A stretch of DNA of 64,000 bases from Gordonia rubripertincta (GCF_038024875.1 NZ_CP136136.1:2728001-2792000), one strand, 5' to 3'. Shown: positions 25,408 through 34,615, counted from the stretch's first letter. A program made the numbers and translations. Notes: generated from the letters alone by a model not told the origin.

Positions 25408-27156
25408 ATGATGCACGAAGTGGACGAAACGACCGCGGACGGGCAGGTCCCCGGGCATCCCACCGCACTGTCTCTCCGGATGGCCATTCGTCGTTTCCGC
25501 CCGCTGCTCACCGGCTTGAGGTGGCGACTCGCCGCCGCGATCCTCTGCTATCTGGTCCACGTCGCGACCACGGTCGTCACCGTCGCCGTGTTCGCCCACA
25601 TCGTCGACGACGTCCTCATCACCGGCGATCTGTCGGCCCTGCTCGATCCGCTGCTGGTGTGGATCGCCGCGTCCCTCATCGGTGCGGCGGCCTCGTACGC
25701 GGGAGCGGTGCTGACCGGCGGGGTCACCGAGAAACTCCTTCTCCGGCTGCGCGACCGGTTGTACGTGCACACGCAACGGCTCGCACCGCATGCGCGACAT
25801 CGATTCGGCACGGGAGATCTCGTGTCCCGCAACACCTCCGACGTGGAAGAGGTCGACAGTCTGCTCTCCTCCGGGGCCGTCACCGCCGCCGTCGCCGTCG
25901 TGAGCCTGATCGTCTATGCCGTCGCGGTTTTCGTGACCCAGTGGCAGCTCGCCCTGGCTGCCGCGATCCTCGCACCCCTGCTGTGGCTGATCGCCCGCCG
26001 TTTCGGCGTCATCGTCAAGCGTGCGTCGCGCCGGGAACGTTCGGCGGCCGGCCGGATCAGTTCCCTGGTCGCCGAGGGCGTCGCCAATGCGCCCGCCATC
26101 CAGGCCGCCGGTCAGCTCGATCGAGACCGGCGCAGGGTGGGGCGGCAGAGTCGACGATGGCGCGATGCCCGGATGTCGGAGATCCGTGCCGACGCCGCCT
26201 TCTCCGAGGCCGTCACCGTCGTCGAGGTGCTGTGCATGATCGCGGTAATCGTCCTCAGTGCCTGGCAGATATCAGCCGGCACAGCGGAACTGGGCACCCT
26301 CATCGCGCTGACCGGCTATCTCGGCTACCTGTACCCGCAGATCCAGACACTGGGCGGACTCGTCGTGGAGGTCACTGCGGCGACCGCGAGCGCCGAACGC
26401 GTCGCGCAGGTGCTGGATGCGCCGGTCGGCGTGGCCGAGACGCTCGACGGAGATGACGTGCCGCCGGGCCCGGTGGCGTCGGCGGTGAGCCTGACCCTGG
26501 ACGGCGTCTCGTTCGCCTACCCGCAGACGGATTCGACGGTGCTCGACGACGTGCGGCTGGACATCGACGCCGGCGATCTCGTCGCCATCACCGGACCCAG
26601 CGGCGCCGGCAAGAGCACGTTGACGTACCTGCTGCTGCGGTTCTACGACCCCGACGCGGGCGCGATACTCCTGAACGGCAACGATATCCGGACCATGGAC
26701 ACCCCGACCCTGCGCGCACACATGTCGGTGCTCCAGCAGCGGCCGGCACTGATGAGCGGCACGATCGCCGAGAACATCGCGTTCGGACAGGCGGACGTCA
26801 CGCGCGAGCAGATCGTCGCGGCTGCCGACCTGGCCGGCGCGACGCCGTTCATCCGGCGACTCCCCGGTGGCTTCGACGCCGAGGTGGTCGAACGCGGGGA
26901 CAATCTCTCCGGTGGACAGCAACAACGAATAGCGTTGGCCCGAGCGTTCTTACGGGACGCACCCCTGCTGATCCTCGACGAGCCGACCACCGGGCTGGAC
27001 GCCGAGACCGTCGGCGAGGTGCTGGAACCGCTCGCGAAGCTGGCGTCCTCCCGCACGACGGTGATGATCACCCACGATCCGCGTGTCCTGGCGATCGCGG
27101 ACCGGCGGATCGAATTGCGCGACGGACGATTTCACACCGTGGTGCGGATCGCTTGA
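25408..27156 (+). CDS. ABC exporter (fused membrane and ATPase domains)
   Basis: 582 residues. Six-helix transmembrane domain (about 40-320) and ATP-binding domain with Walker A GPSGAGKST (near 397), signature LSGGQQQRIALARAF (near 500), Walker B LLILDEPT and switch His in ITHDPR. A half-transporter that should work as a homodimer, exporting a lipid, peptide or drug; substrate unknown. The ATG at 25408 has GGGAG upstream; a GTG at 25378 is weaker. Stands alone between two strong terminators. Confidence 0.9.
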   Translation: MMHEVDETTADGQVPGHPTALSLRMAIRRFRPLLTGLRWRLAAAILCYLVHVATTVVTVAVFAHIVDDVLITGDLSALLDPLLVWIAASLIGAAASYAGAVLTGGVTEKLLLRLRDRLYVHTQRLAPHARHRFGTGDLVSRNTSDVEEVDSLLSSGAVTAAVAVVSLIVYAVAVFVTQWQLALAAAILAPLLWLIARRFGVIVKRASRRERSAAGRISSLVAEGVANAPAIQAAGQLDRDRRRVGRQSRRWRDARMSEIRADAAFSEAVTVVEVLCMIAVIVLSAWQISAGTAELGTLIALTGYLGYLYPQIQTLGGLVVEVTAATASAERVAQVLDAPVGVAETLDGDDVPPGPVASAVSLTLDGVSFAYPQTDSTVLDDVRLDIDAGDLVAITGPSGAGKSTLTYLLLRFYDPDAGAILLNGNDIRTMDTPTLRAHMSVLQQRPALMSGTIAENIAFGQADVTREQIVAAADLAGATPFIRRLPGGFDAEVVERGDNLSGGQQQRIALARAFLRDAPLLILDEPTTGLDAETVGEVLEPLAKLASSRTTVMITHDPRVLAIADRRIELRDGRFHTVVRIA

Positions 27157-27207
27157 GCGAGGGCCGAACCGTCGCCTTCCCGGCGCGACTCGGCATCCGG
27201 AGAGATG

Positions 27208-27246
27208 CAACGAGCCCCTGCCGCGCGAGGCGGCAGGGGCTCGTTG
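27208..27246. terminator. Perfect 17-bp hairpin at a convergent junction
   Basis: Arms 27208-27224 and 27230-27246 are exact complements with loop GCGAG. It lies between the ABC exporter (plus) and the 42-residue gene (minus) and can stop both. Confidence 0.92.
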
Positions 27247-27254
27247 TCTACGTG

Positions 27255-27383
27255 TCAGCTACCGAAGAACCAGGGGAGCCGCTGGGGACGGGCCTGGGGA
27301 CGCGGCGACTGCTTGCGCTGCTGCGGGCCGGGCCGGCCGCCGTTGGGCTGCTGCGGCTTGCGGTTCTGGGGCTTGTTCGGCAT
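27255..27383 (-). CDS. 42-residue basic Pro/Gln-rich protein
   Basis: ATG at 27383 with AAGGATGG 5-12 nt upstream opens a 42-codon frame: MPNKPQNRKPQQPNGG then a basic, Pro/Gln/Arg-rich stretch and an aromatic end RLPWFFGS. The stop sits 9 nt from a bidirectional terminator, as expected for a real gene. Predicted disordered and very basic; nucleic-acid or membrane-surface binding is possible, but no function is known. Confidence 0.6.
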   Translation of the reverse strand: MPNKPQNRKPQQPNGGRPGPQQRKQSPRPQARPQRLPWFFGS

Positions 27384-27516
27384 TCGTCCATCCTTGCATC
27401 GAGTGACGCGCCGGGGCATCGGCTCCGGCGGGTCGCAACGTCTCTGTGCGACGAATCCCAAAGTAGGAGCGCATTCTTGGGATACAGATGGTGCGCGCTG
27501 TCAGCTTCCTGCGAGC

Positions 27517-28353
27517 TCAGCGCGAGTGGCGTCCCGGAGCGTCCGGACCGTCACCCGGGAACTGTTCGCCCGGGTACTGCTCACCGGGGTACTGCTCGCC
27601 CGGGTACTGGGAACCGGGCGGCGGGTAGTTACCCGGGGGCGGGTAGTTGCCGGGCGGCGGGTAGTTGCCCGGGGCCGGCTGGGGTGTCGGGTACGGCTGG
27701 CCTCCCGGACCGCCGGGCTGACCCTGCGGCGAGCCGAACAGCGGCGACGACTGGGGTCCCGACTGGGAGGGACCCTGCTGGGACGGCCCCTGCTGGGACG
27801 GCTGACCCGGCTGCGGGGGAGCCGAGATGCGCTGCGTCGTACCGGCACCTGACGGCGACTCGTACGGCGCGAGCGGCCCGGACTGGGGTGCGTACGCCTC
27901 ACCGGCCGGCGCACCCGGCTCGGACAGATGCGGCGGCAGGTCGCTCTCGGCCTCGGCCTTGGCCTTCGACGTCCCCTCCGGATCGAGCAGATCGCGGATC
28001 TCGGTCAGCAGCGCGACCTCGGTGACCTCGGCCTTCTTGCCGAAGCCGCCCAGCTCCGCGAGCTTGTTGTACGGCAGGATGATGATGAAGTACACCACCG
28101 CCGCGATGATCAGGAAGTTGATGACGGCGGTGATCACGCTGCCGATGTCGACGAACGTCGAGGCTTTGTCGGTGATCTGGAATCCGAGTCCCTGCGCGGC
28201 ATCCGAGCCGACCGGGATGGCGTTGATGATCGGCTGGACGATGCCGTCGGTGAACGCGGTCACGATCGCGGTGAAGGCCGCACCGATGATGACTGCGGTA
28301 GCCAGCTCGACGACGTTGCCCTTGAGTATGAAGTCCTTGAATCCCTTGAGCAC
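27517..28353 (-). CDS. mscL: Large-conductance mechanosensitive channel with long Pro-rich tail
   Basis: 278 residues, about twice the usual 130-150. The first 130 are standard MscL: LKGFKDFILKGNVVELATAV (N-terminal helix and start of TM1), periplasmic loop, TM2 (VINFLIIAAVVYFIIILPYN) and the cytoplasmic helix EVALLTEIRDLL. About 145 disordered residues follow, rich in Pro, Gln, Gly and Ser, with three NYPPPG and four QYPGE-like repeats. The pentameric channel opens at high membrane tension in osmotic downshock. GTG start with AGGAGAG 10 nt upstream. Confidence 0.93.
   Translation of the reverse strand: MLKGFKDFILKGNVVELATAVIIGAAFTAIVTAFTDGIVQPIINAIPVGSDAAQGLGFQITDKASTFVDIGSVITAVINFLIIAAVVYFIIILPYNKLAELGGFGKKAEVTEVALLTEIRDLLDPEGTSKAKAEAESDLPPHLSEPGAPAGEAYAPQSGPLAPYESPSGAGTTQRISAPPQPGQPSQQGPSQQGPSQSGPQSSPLFGSPQGQPGGPGGQPYPTPQPAPGNYPPPGNYPPPGNYPPPGSQYPGEQYPGEQYPGEQFPGDGPDAPGRHSR
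27553..27666 (-). repeat. Tandem coding repeats in the MscL tail
   Basis: Three 18-bp units (NYPPPG) at about 27613-27666 and four 15-bp units (QYPGE, QYPGE, QYPGE, QFPGD) at about 27553-27609. Short in-phase units of this kind often vary in copy number between strains. Confidence 0.85.
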
Positions 28354-28553
28354 GGTGTGCGGCCTCTCCTTGGTCTTCCGCTCTTGTTTCAATGATTCGA
28401 TCTCAGTCGGTGCAAAACCGACATTTGCTGTGCGAACTCGCACTACCCTATCCACGATCGTGGACGATCCGATCCATTTGCCTTGATTTTTCCCGAGTGT
28501 CGCCGCTGACGACTGCCGTCATATCCGATCCGGCATGCCCTCCGTACAGGACT

Positions 28554-29225
28554 TCAATGCAGCACGACCGCCAGCGAAGAATCGAGCCCGGCAGCCGCGA
28601 CGCGATGCGCCGCAGCGGCATCCATCGCGAGAAGAACCGGTGCCACCGTGCTGCGACCAGCAGATATCCCGGTCGGCGAGTTCTGGCCCGTGTGTATCGC
28701 CACTACGGCGCGTCGAGCGAGGACGTCCGCGGAGTCGGTCAGGACGTCGACCACGTCGCCGGGCCGAAGTAGCGACGTGACCGCCTCGTCGGACAGCCGG
28801 ACCGGCACGAGGCGGGCGTCGTCGACGCCGGTCAGGTCGGCCGGCAGACGCGAGGACAACAGCCGGGTGTCGGTCAGCATCTCGCCGGTTCGTACCCGGC
28901 CGGTGACCGTCCGCCCGGTCGCGAGCGCGGCGTCGGAGAGGGCTCCCGCGGGAACGGCGCTGACCACGACGAGCCGGGGCGTCAGATCATCTGCGGTGAC
29001 AACTCGCCCCGGTAGCAGATCGTGAGCCGCGACGAGCACCTCTAACTCGCCGTCGGCCCGGGTCCCGGCGAGGGCGATCACGGCGGCCGTGATGATCAGT
29101 ACTGCCGCAACGAGGCGTCGGACCGCCAGCGTGCGCGTCCACCCGGGACGGACGGCGGAGGCGAGCCGGTCGCGGAGGCGTGGACCGAGTCGGTCGAGCG
29201 GCAGCGACATCCGAGTGCGTGGCAT
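28554..29225 (-). CDS. SAF-domain membrane-anchored protein (CpaB/RcpC-like)
   Basis: 223 residues. Basic N-terminus, one membrane helix (AAVLIITAAVIALAG), then a SAF domain (LEVLVAAHDLLPGRVVTADDLTPR, VRTGEMLTDTRL) and a GDVVDVLTDS segment as in CpaB/RcpC-type proteins of pilus systems. No pilus genes are nearby, so it may act alone in the envelope. Upstream of mscL on the same strand with a 200-nt gap. Confidence 0.8.
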   Translation of the reverse strand: MPRTRMSLPLDRLGPRLRDRLASAVRPGWTRTLAVRRLVAAVLIITAAVIALAGTRADGELEVLVAAHDLLPGRVVTADDLTPRLVVVSAVPAGALSDAALATGRTVTGRVRTGEMLTDTRLLSSRLPADLTGVDDARLVPVRLSDEAVTSLLRPGDVVDVLTDSADVLARRAVVAIHTGQNSPTGISAGRSTVAPVLLAMDAAAAHRVAAAGLDSSLAVVLH

Positions 29226-29447
29226 GACTGGACGGTAGGGCGGTGAGCACCCCGAACACGGCGGCCGGGGCCTGTTGTGGACAACCGGCGCTCAGGTGGC
29301 GCACTATGCACAACCCGCCGCCGGACAGGACCTCCGCTAGGGTGACCACGGAAACAACCATGGTGTGCCGGGAAGTCTGGTCGGCCGTTGCCCGGTCCCG
29401 GGTGGCGTGATGAGGGCACGTTTGTGCCCAGCGGACAGAGGAGCCCC

Positions 29448-30674
29448 ATGACACGCGACCGTCTTCGGCAGTGGGCCGCACTCGACACCACCAGCGGCGT
29501 CCTGTTGCTCATCACCGCGGCCATCGCCGTCGTCTGGGCCAATTCGCCGTGGCGGGACAGCTATTCGTCCCTGCTGCACACCGAAATCGGTCCCGAGGCA
29601 CTGCACCTGCATCTCTCGCTGGCGCACTGGGCGTCGGACGGACTGCTGGCGATCTTCTTCTTCGTGGTCGGTGTGGAACTCAAACACGAGTTCGTGGCCG
29701 GCAGTCTCCGCGACCTCAGACTCGCCGGAGTGCCGATCGCCGCGGCCGTGGGCGGGATGGTGACGCCCGCGCTCTGCTATGTGGTCGTCGTTGCGGCCGG
29801 TGATCCCGAAGCCCTACGCGGATGGGCCATCCCGACCGCCACCGACATCGCCTTCGCGCTCGCCGTGCTCGCCATCTTCGGTCGTGGCCTGCCCCTGCCG
29901 CTGCGGACGTTCCTGCTCACGCTGGCCGTCGTCGACGACCTGCTCGGCATCGTGGTGATCGCGACCTTCTACACCGACGAGATCGACTTCGTCATGCTCG
30001 GCGGCGCACTTGTCACGGTCGCGGTGTTCGCGGTTCTGGTGCGCGGCTCGTGGCGGCTCTGGCCGCTGTTCATCCCGGTCGGCGTCGTCGCCTGGGCGCT
30101 CATGCACGCATCCGGCGTGCACGCCACCGTCGCCGGCGTCCTGCTCGGCTTCGTCGTACCCGCCGTCGCGATCCGCGGGGAGGAGATGCCGCGCACGGAA
30201 CGGCTCGACGAGGCGGTGCGTCCGTACTCGGCGGCGATCGCGCTCCCGGTCTTCGCGTTCGCGGCCGCCGGCGTCACCGTGATCGGTGGCGAGGGATCGA
30301 TCGTGCAGCCCGTGTCGATCGGCATCGTGCTCGGACTCGTGGTCGGCAAACTCGTCGGCGTCCTGGGATCGACGTGGCTGATGACGAAGTTCACGCCCCT
30401 ACGCCTTCCGGACGCCATCGGACTCCGTGACCTGCTGCCGATCGGCATGCTCACCGGCGTCGGATTCACCGTTGCCCTCCTCATCGCCGAACTCAGCTTC
30501 GAGGGGGGCTCCGATGACCACGCCGCGGCCGCCAAGGCGGCCATCCTCGCCGGTTCGGTCATCTCGGCGGCACTCGCCGCGGTGCTCCTGCGCTGGGATG
30601 CCCGGCAAGCGCGCGACGCCGACATGAACCGCGATGACATCCCGGACATCAACCGGGATGTCATCGGCGGGTAG
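29448..30674 (+). CDS. nhaA: Na+/H+ antiporter NhaA
   Basis: 408 residues, about eleven to twelve membrane segments. The ion-binding pair of adjacent aspartates is visible in LAVVDDLLGIVVIA, along with TPALCYV and ATDIAFALAVLA motifs. Exchanges internal Na+ for external H+. The ATG at 29448 has AGAGGAG upstream. A small perfect hairpin (GGGCAC-GTTT-GTGCCC, 29414-29429) lies in the leader and could influence translation. Confidence 0.93.
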   Translation: MTRDRLRQWAALDTTSGVLLLITAAIAVVWANSPWRDSYSSLLHTEIGPEALHLHLSLAHWASDGLLAIFFFVVGVELKHEFVAGSLRDLRLAGVPIAAAVGGMVTPALCYVVVVAAGDPEALRGWAIPTATDIAFALAVLAIFGRGLPLPLRTFLLTLAVVDDLLGIVVIATFYTDEIDFVMLGGALVTVAVFAVLVRGSWRLWPLFIPVGVVAWALMHASGVHATVAGVLLGFVVPAVAIRGEEMPRTERLDEAVRPYSAAIALPVFAFAAAGVTVIGGEGSIVQPVSIGIVLGLVVGKLVGVLGSTWLMTKFTPLRLPDAIGLRDLLPIGMLTGVGFTVALLIAELSFEGGSDDHAAAAKAAILAGSVISAALAAVLLRWDARQARDADMNRDDIPDINRDVIGG

Positions 30675-30709
30675 TCACGAAGGCAATCGACACGAGAGAG
30701 CCGGTCGGT

Positions 30710-32260
30710 TCAGGAGCTGGTGATTTCCTCCCTCGGCCGACTGTTCGTGTCGGGGTCGTAGGTCTCCCAGAACGTGGCACCGACGATGCCCAGCGCGACC
30801 GGGTCGAAGATCGGGTCCTTGCCCTGCTTCTTCTGGCGCTCGTAGTCGCGCAGCGCCTTGAACGCGGGCTGCTGGAGGATCAGGATGCCGAGGATGTTCA
30901 GCCAGGCCATCAGGCCGACGCCGATGTCGCCGAGAGTCCAGGCGTCCTCGGCCGTGGAGACCGCACCGTAGGCCACCGAGATCAGGATCGCGGCCTGCAG
31001 GAGGAGCGTGAGGTTCGCCCCCAGGGTGCTGCGCAGCGGACGAAGGTAGATCGTCGATGACTGACCCATGAGGAACCGCAGGTTCGTCTCGGCCATGTAG
31101 TAGTACGCGATGATCGTGGTCAGGCAGAAGAACGCGAGCGAGATGGCGACGAACGTCGAGCCCGCGCCGCTCCACATGCTGTCGAAACCGACCTGCACGA
31201 ACGTCGGGCCGACACTCACATCGCTGGGGAGCAGACCACCTTCGCCGAGGACCGAACCGTCGGCGCTCTCACCTTCGAACACCCGGTACGCGCCGGTGGT
31301 GATGATGAGGAAGCCGGTGGCCGAGCAGACGAAGAGGGTGTCGATGTAGACGGCGAAGGCCTGGACGAAACCCTGCTTCGCGGGATGGGAGACCTCCGCA
31401 GCGGCCGCGGCGTGCGGACCGGTGCCCTGACCCGCCTCGTTCGAGTAGATCCCGCGCTTGACGCCCCACATGATCGCAGCGCCGATGATCGATCCGAAGA
31501 CCGCGTCGGTGCCAAAGGCACTCGAGAAGATCAGCCGGAACACCTCGGGTATCTGCGAAGCGTTGGTGAACACGACCACCAGGGCGAACAGGATGTAGCA
31601 GACGGCCATGAACGGCACGACGATCGAGGCGAAGGTGGCGATGCGCTTGACGCCGCCGATGATGACGAACGCCAGGACGATCACGATGCCGATCGCGACG
31701 GCCCAGTCGGCGACGTCCCAGGCCTGGCTCATCGCGACGGTCATGGAGTTCGACTGGATTCCGGGCAGCAGGATGCCGCATGCGAGCACCGTCACCGCCG
31801 CGAAGACGAGGCCGTAGATCTTGAAGAACTTCGAGGACTTCGTGTGGGCGAACGCCTTGCTGAAGTAGTACGCCGGCCCGCCTCGGTACTCGTTCGTCAG
31901 CGGGTCACGCGTCTTGTAGATCTGGCCCAGGGTGCACTCCACGAACGAGGTCGACGCCCCGAGGAAGGCCACCAGCCACATCCAGAAGAGTGCACCCGGC
32001 CCGCCGAAGGCGATGGCGGTGGCGACACCCGCGATGTTGCCGGTACCGACGCGGCCGGCGATGGAGATCATCAGCGCCTGGAACGAGGACACCCCGTCGG
32101 GCGAGCTGTGTCCGTGAACCATCGCGCGGATCATCTCCGGGATGTGGCGGACCTGCAGGAATCGAGACCGCAGTGAGAAGAACACGCCCGCGCCGAGGCA
32201 CAGGTACACCAGCGGATCGCTCCAGATGATGTCGTTGAGTTTGGTGAGGAAGTCGGTCAT
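30710..32260 (-). CDS. Alanine/sodium symporter, AGCS family
   Basis: 516 residues with about eleven membrane segments. Family signature near the N-terminus: FQALMISIAGRVGTGNIAGV; GGPGALFWMW and the KRGIYSNEAGQGTGPH motif. Takes up alanine or glycine with Na+. ATG with GGAG upstream. Convergent with nhaA, 35 nt between stops, without an obvious hairpin. Both are sodium-linked transporters, which may be coincidence. Confidence 0.93.
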   Translation of the reverse strand: MTDFLTKLNDIIWSDPLVYLCLGAGVFFSLRSRFLQVRHIPEMIRAMVHGHSSPDGVSSFQALMISIAGRVGTGNIAGVATAIAFGGPGALFWMWLVAFLGASTSFVECTLGQIYKTRDPLTNEYRGGPAYYFSKAFAHTKSSKFFKIYGLVFAAVTVLACGILLPGIQSNSMTVAMSQAWDVADWAVAIGIVIVLAFVIIGGVKRIATFASIVVPFMAVCYILFALVVVFTNASQIPEVFRLIFSSAFGTDAVFGSIIGAAIMWGVKRGIYSNEAGQGTGPHAAAAAEVSHPAKQGFVQAFAVYIDTLFVCSATGFLIITTGAYRVFEGESADGSVLGEGGLLPSDVSVGPTFVQVGFDSMWSGAGSTFVAISLAFFCLTTIIAYYYMAETNLRFLMGQSSTIYLRPLRSTLGANLTLLLQAAILISVAYGAVSTAEDAWTLGDIGVGLMAWLNILGILILQQPAFKALRDYERQKKQGKDPIFDPVALGIVGATFWETYDPDTNSRPREEITSS

Positions 32261-32428
32261 CGCACTCCAATGAGGATGTCGTCAGCCCTGTTTGCTTCAG
32301 GCCATCGGAAGGTGTCGGTAGTTTGTCAGGTGAACGACCGGTGTGTGGCCGTGGTGTGAAAAACACCTTGCCTGATGTCGCGCGAACTCTCTCGGCGAGA
32401 ATCGTCGACGTCGTCACCGGACCCGGCG

Positions 32429-32455
32429 TTAGCACTCGGAATGAGCGAGTGCCAA
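32429..32455. promoter_or_regulatory. CIRCE element (HrcA operator)
   Basis: TTAGCACTC-N9-GAGTGCCAA, matching the CIRCE consensus TTAGCACTC-N9-GAGTGCTAA at 17 of 18 positions, 44 nt upstream of the fmdB GTG. A TATACT -10 follows at 32463-32468, so HrcA bound here would cover the promoter. Heat-inducible expression is expected. Confidence 0.9.
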
Positions 32456-32499
32456 AATCGGTTATACTTGTCAGCGTTTACTGACTTTCGGAGGTTTAG

Positions 32500-32817
32500 G
32501 TGCCCACCTACTCGTATGCCTGCACGGAGTGCGACAACAAGTTCGACATCGTCCAGTCGTTCTCCGACGACTCGTTGACCGAATGCCCGCAGTGCACCGG
32601 TCGCCTGCGCAAGCTGTTCAACTCGGTCGGCATCGTGTTCAAGGGGAGCGGTTTCTACCGCACCGACTCGCGGTCGGGTTCGTCCTCTTCGGACACCGCG
32701 TCGTCCTCGTCGTCGGACAGCTCGTCGTCGAGCACTTCCTCAGCCTCGTCGGATTCGTCGTCGTCGAGCTCGAGCAGCACCACCAAGAGCGACAGCAAGG
32801 CCGCGACTCCCGCCTGA
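32500..32817 (+). CDS. FmdB-family zinc-ribbon protein, Rv0991c/Ruc-like
   Basis: 105 residues. Zinc ribbon with C8-x2-C11 and C29-x2-C32, then from about residue 58 an almost pure Ser/Thr/Asp disordered tail. Rv0991c (Ruc) of M. tuberculosis has this layout and is reported as a redox-regulated chaperone under HrcA control; the CIRCE element and the 5-FCL/galU neighbours support orthology. GTG start with GGAGG 5 nt upstream. Cytoplasmic. Confidence 0.88.
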   Translation: MPTYSYACTECDNKFDIVQSFSDDSLTECPQCTGRLRKLFNSVGIVFKGSGFYRTDSRSGSSSSDTASSSSSDSSSSSTSSASSDSSSSSSSSTTKSDSKAATPA

Positions 32818-32844
32818 GCGGGTCCGCACAACTGCACACCAGAA

Positions 32845-32893
32845 CCTGGGCAGGAGCCCCTCCGGTACACGCCGGACGCTCCGCCCGGGTTTT
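32845..32893. terminator. Long imperfect hairpin ending in TTTT
   Basis: CCTGGGCAGGAGC (32845-32857) pairs with GCTCCGCCCGGG (32878-32889) with a bulge; an inner CCGG(TACAC)CCGG-like stem lies between, and TTTT follows. Between convergent fmdB and 5-FCL genes. Confidence 0.65.
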
Positions 32894-32918
32894 GTTGTCC
32901 CGAGCGGGGTGTCGGGGA

Positions 32919-33515
32919 TCAGCTCAGTTGCTGAAACCCGCCGCCGGGGGTGAGGGCCCAGCCGACGGCGACGTCGTGGTCTCCGGCGGGTAATGAATCG
33001 ACGAGCTCCTCGTCGTAGACGACGGCGACGAGTTCCGCGGACAGTCCGACGAGGGTGCGGTCGTAGTATCCGGCCCCCCGGCCCAGGCGGACGCCGGTCT
33101 TGTCGACGGACAGCGCGGGGATCAGGACCACCGACGCCGCGCGGATCGCGGAGACGCCGAGACGGTCGTGCGTGGGTTCGAGCAGGCCCCAGCGCCCCGG
33201 GGCGAGAGAGGCGGGACCGGTGTAGCGCGCCCAGTCGAGCGGGGCGGGTTTGCCGGCAGGGACCACCGGGAGCAGCACCGTCACGCCGCGATCGATGAGC
33301 GCGTCGAGCATCGCCGTCGAACCCGGCTCGTCGCCGACCGGTACATAGGCCGCGACCGTGACGTCGTACTCGAGCCGGAACGGGCAGGTGTGCATCCACT
33401 CGGCGAGGTCTTCGGCAGCCCGCTCGCGCGCGGCCGCCGACATGCCCGACCGGCGTTCCGCAGCTTTCTCTCGCCGCTGGTCCTTCAGGGTTCGCACGAC
33501 GCGACCGTCCTTCAT
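32919..33515 (-). CDS. 5-formyltetrahydrofolate cyclo-ligase
   Basis: 198 residues. ATP-dependent conversion of 5-formyl-THF to 5,10-methenyl-THF. Motifs: basic N-terminus KDQRREKAAERR, VLLPVV, GLLEPT-like segment, and the signature ALSVDKTGVRLGRGAGYYDRTL that binds ATP phosphate. Orthologous position to Rv0992c, beside galU and fmdB. ATG at 33515; the 116-nt gap to galU is a divergent promoter region. Confidence 0.93.
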   Translation of the reverse strand: MKDGRVVRTLKDQRREKAAERRSGMSAAARERAAEDLAEWMHTCPFRLEYDVTVAAYVPVGDEPGSTAMLDALIDRGVTVLLPVVPAGKPAPLDWARYTGPASLAPGRWGLLEPTHDRLGVSAIRAASVVLIPALSVDKTGVRLGRGAGYYDRTLVGLSAELVAVVYDEELVDSLPAGDHDVAVGWALTPGGGFQQLS

Positions 33516-33631
33516 GCCGTGGGTGGCTCGCCGACGCCCGAACTGTATCGGACGCAGGCCCCGGCGCGGGTGAGGTCGGAGTCACTCCTGTCCGTCCGGC
33601 CGCCCGGGGACACCTGTCCTAGGGTGGTTCC

Positions 33632-34573
33632 ATGACTGCGTCCAAAGATGGCTTCAGCGAGTACGAGTCGGTGCCCAACACCCCGCCGATCCCGCGAACC
33701 GCGGTGGTCCCGGCCGCCGGTCTGGGGACGCGCTTCCTACCCGCCACCAAGACGGTGCCCAAGGAGCTGCTGCCGGTGGTCGACACCCCCGGCATCGAGC
33801 TGGTCGCCGAGGAGGCCAAATCAGCCGGTGCGGAGCGCCTCCTGATCGTCACCTCGCCCGGCAAGGACGGCGTCGTCGCGCACTTCGTGAAGGACCTCGT
33901 CCTCGAGAGCACCCTGGCCAAGCGCGGCAAAGAAGCGATGCTGGCCAAGGTCCGCAAGGCGCCCAACCTACTCGAGGTCGCGTCGGTCGTCCAGGACAAA
34001 CCCCTGGGACTCGGCCATGCCGTCGGATGTGTCGAGGACCGCCTCGACGACGACGAGGACGCCATCGCCGTCCTGCTGCCCGACGACCTCGTCCTGCCCG
34101 GTGGCGTGCTGGAGGTCATGGCCCGCACGCGGCAGCGTCGCGGCGGCTCGGTCCTGTGCGCGATCGAGGTCCCCGAGGACCGCATCAGCGCCTACGGCGT
34201 CTTCGACGTCGAGCCGTTGCCCGACGCCAACAACCCCAATGTCATGAAGCTCAAGGGCATGGTCGAGAAGCCGGAGCCACAGGACGCGCCGTCGAATCTC
34301 GCGGCGGCCGGCCGCTACATCCTCGACCGCAAGATCTTCGACGCGCTGCGTCGGATCAAGCCGGGCGCGGGAGGCGAACTCCAGCTCACCGACGCCATCG
34401 CGCTGCTCATCGAGGAGGGCGAGCCCGTGCACGTCGTCGTCCATCGCGGCACCCGCCACGACCTGGGCAACCCGGGCGGCTACCTCAAGGCCGCCGTCGA
34501 CTTCGCGCTCGATCGGGATGATTACGGCCCTGATCTGCGGGAGTGGCTCGAAAAGCGTCTCGCCGAGAGCTGA
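33632..34573 (+). CDS. galU: UTP-glucose-1-phosphate uridylyltransferase
   Basis: 313 residues. N-terminal nucleotide-binding signature VVPAAGLGTRFLPATKTVPK followed by ELLPVVDTPGIELVAEEA; VEKP (near 212) and GELQLTDA motifs as in bacterial GalU. Makes UDP-glucose for trehalose, glucan and cell-wall sugars in the cytoplasm. Followed by a hairpin terminator. Confidence 0.96.
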   Translation: MTASKDGFSEYESVPNTPPIPRTAVVPAAGLGTRFLPATKTVPKELLPVVDTPGIELVAEEAKSAGAERLLIVTSPGKDGVVAHFVKDLVLESTLAKRGKEAMLAKVRKAPNLLEVASVVQDKPLGLGHAVGCVEDRLDDDEDAIAVLLPDDLVLPGGVLEVMARTRQRRGGSVLCAIEVPEDRISAYGVFDVEPLPDANNPNVMKLKGMVEKPEPQDAPSNLAAAGRYILDRKIFDALRRIKPGAGGELQLTDAIALLIEEGEPVHVVVHRGTRHDLGNPGGYLKAAVDFALDRDDYGPDLREWLEKRLAES

Positions 34574-34584
34574 TCGCCCGGGCT

Positions 34585-34615
34585 CCCGCGCGCCTCGGCC
34601 GTCCCGGCGCGCGGG
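34585..34615 (+). terminator. Hairpin terminator after galU
   Basis: CCCGCGCGCC (34585-34594) and GGCGCGCGGG (34606-34615) are exact complements with an 11-nt loop, 12 nt after the stop. Confidence 0.8.
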
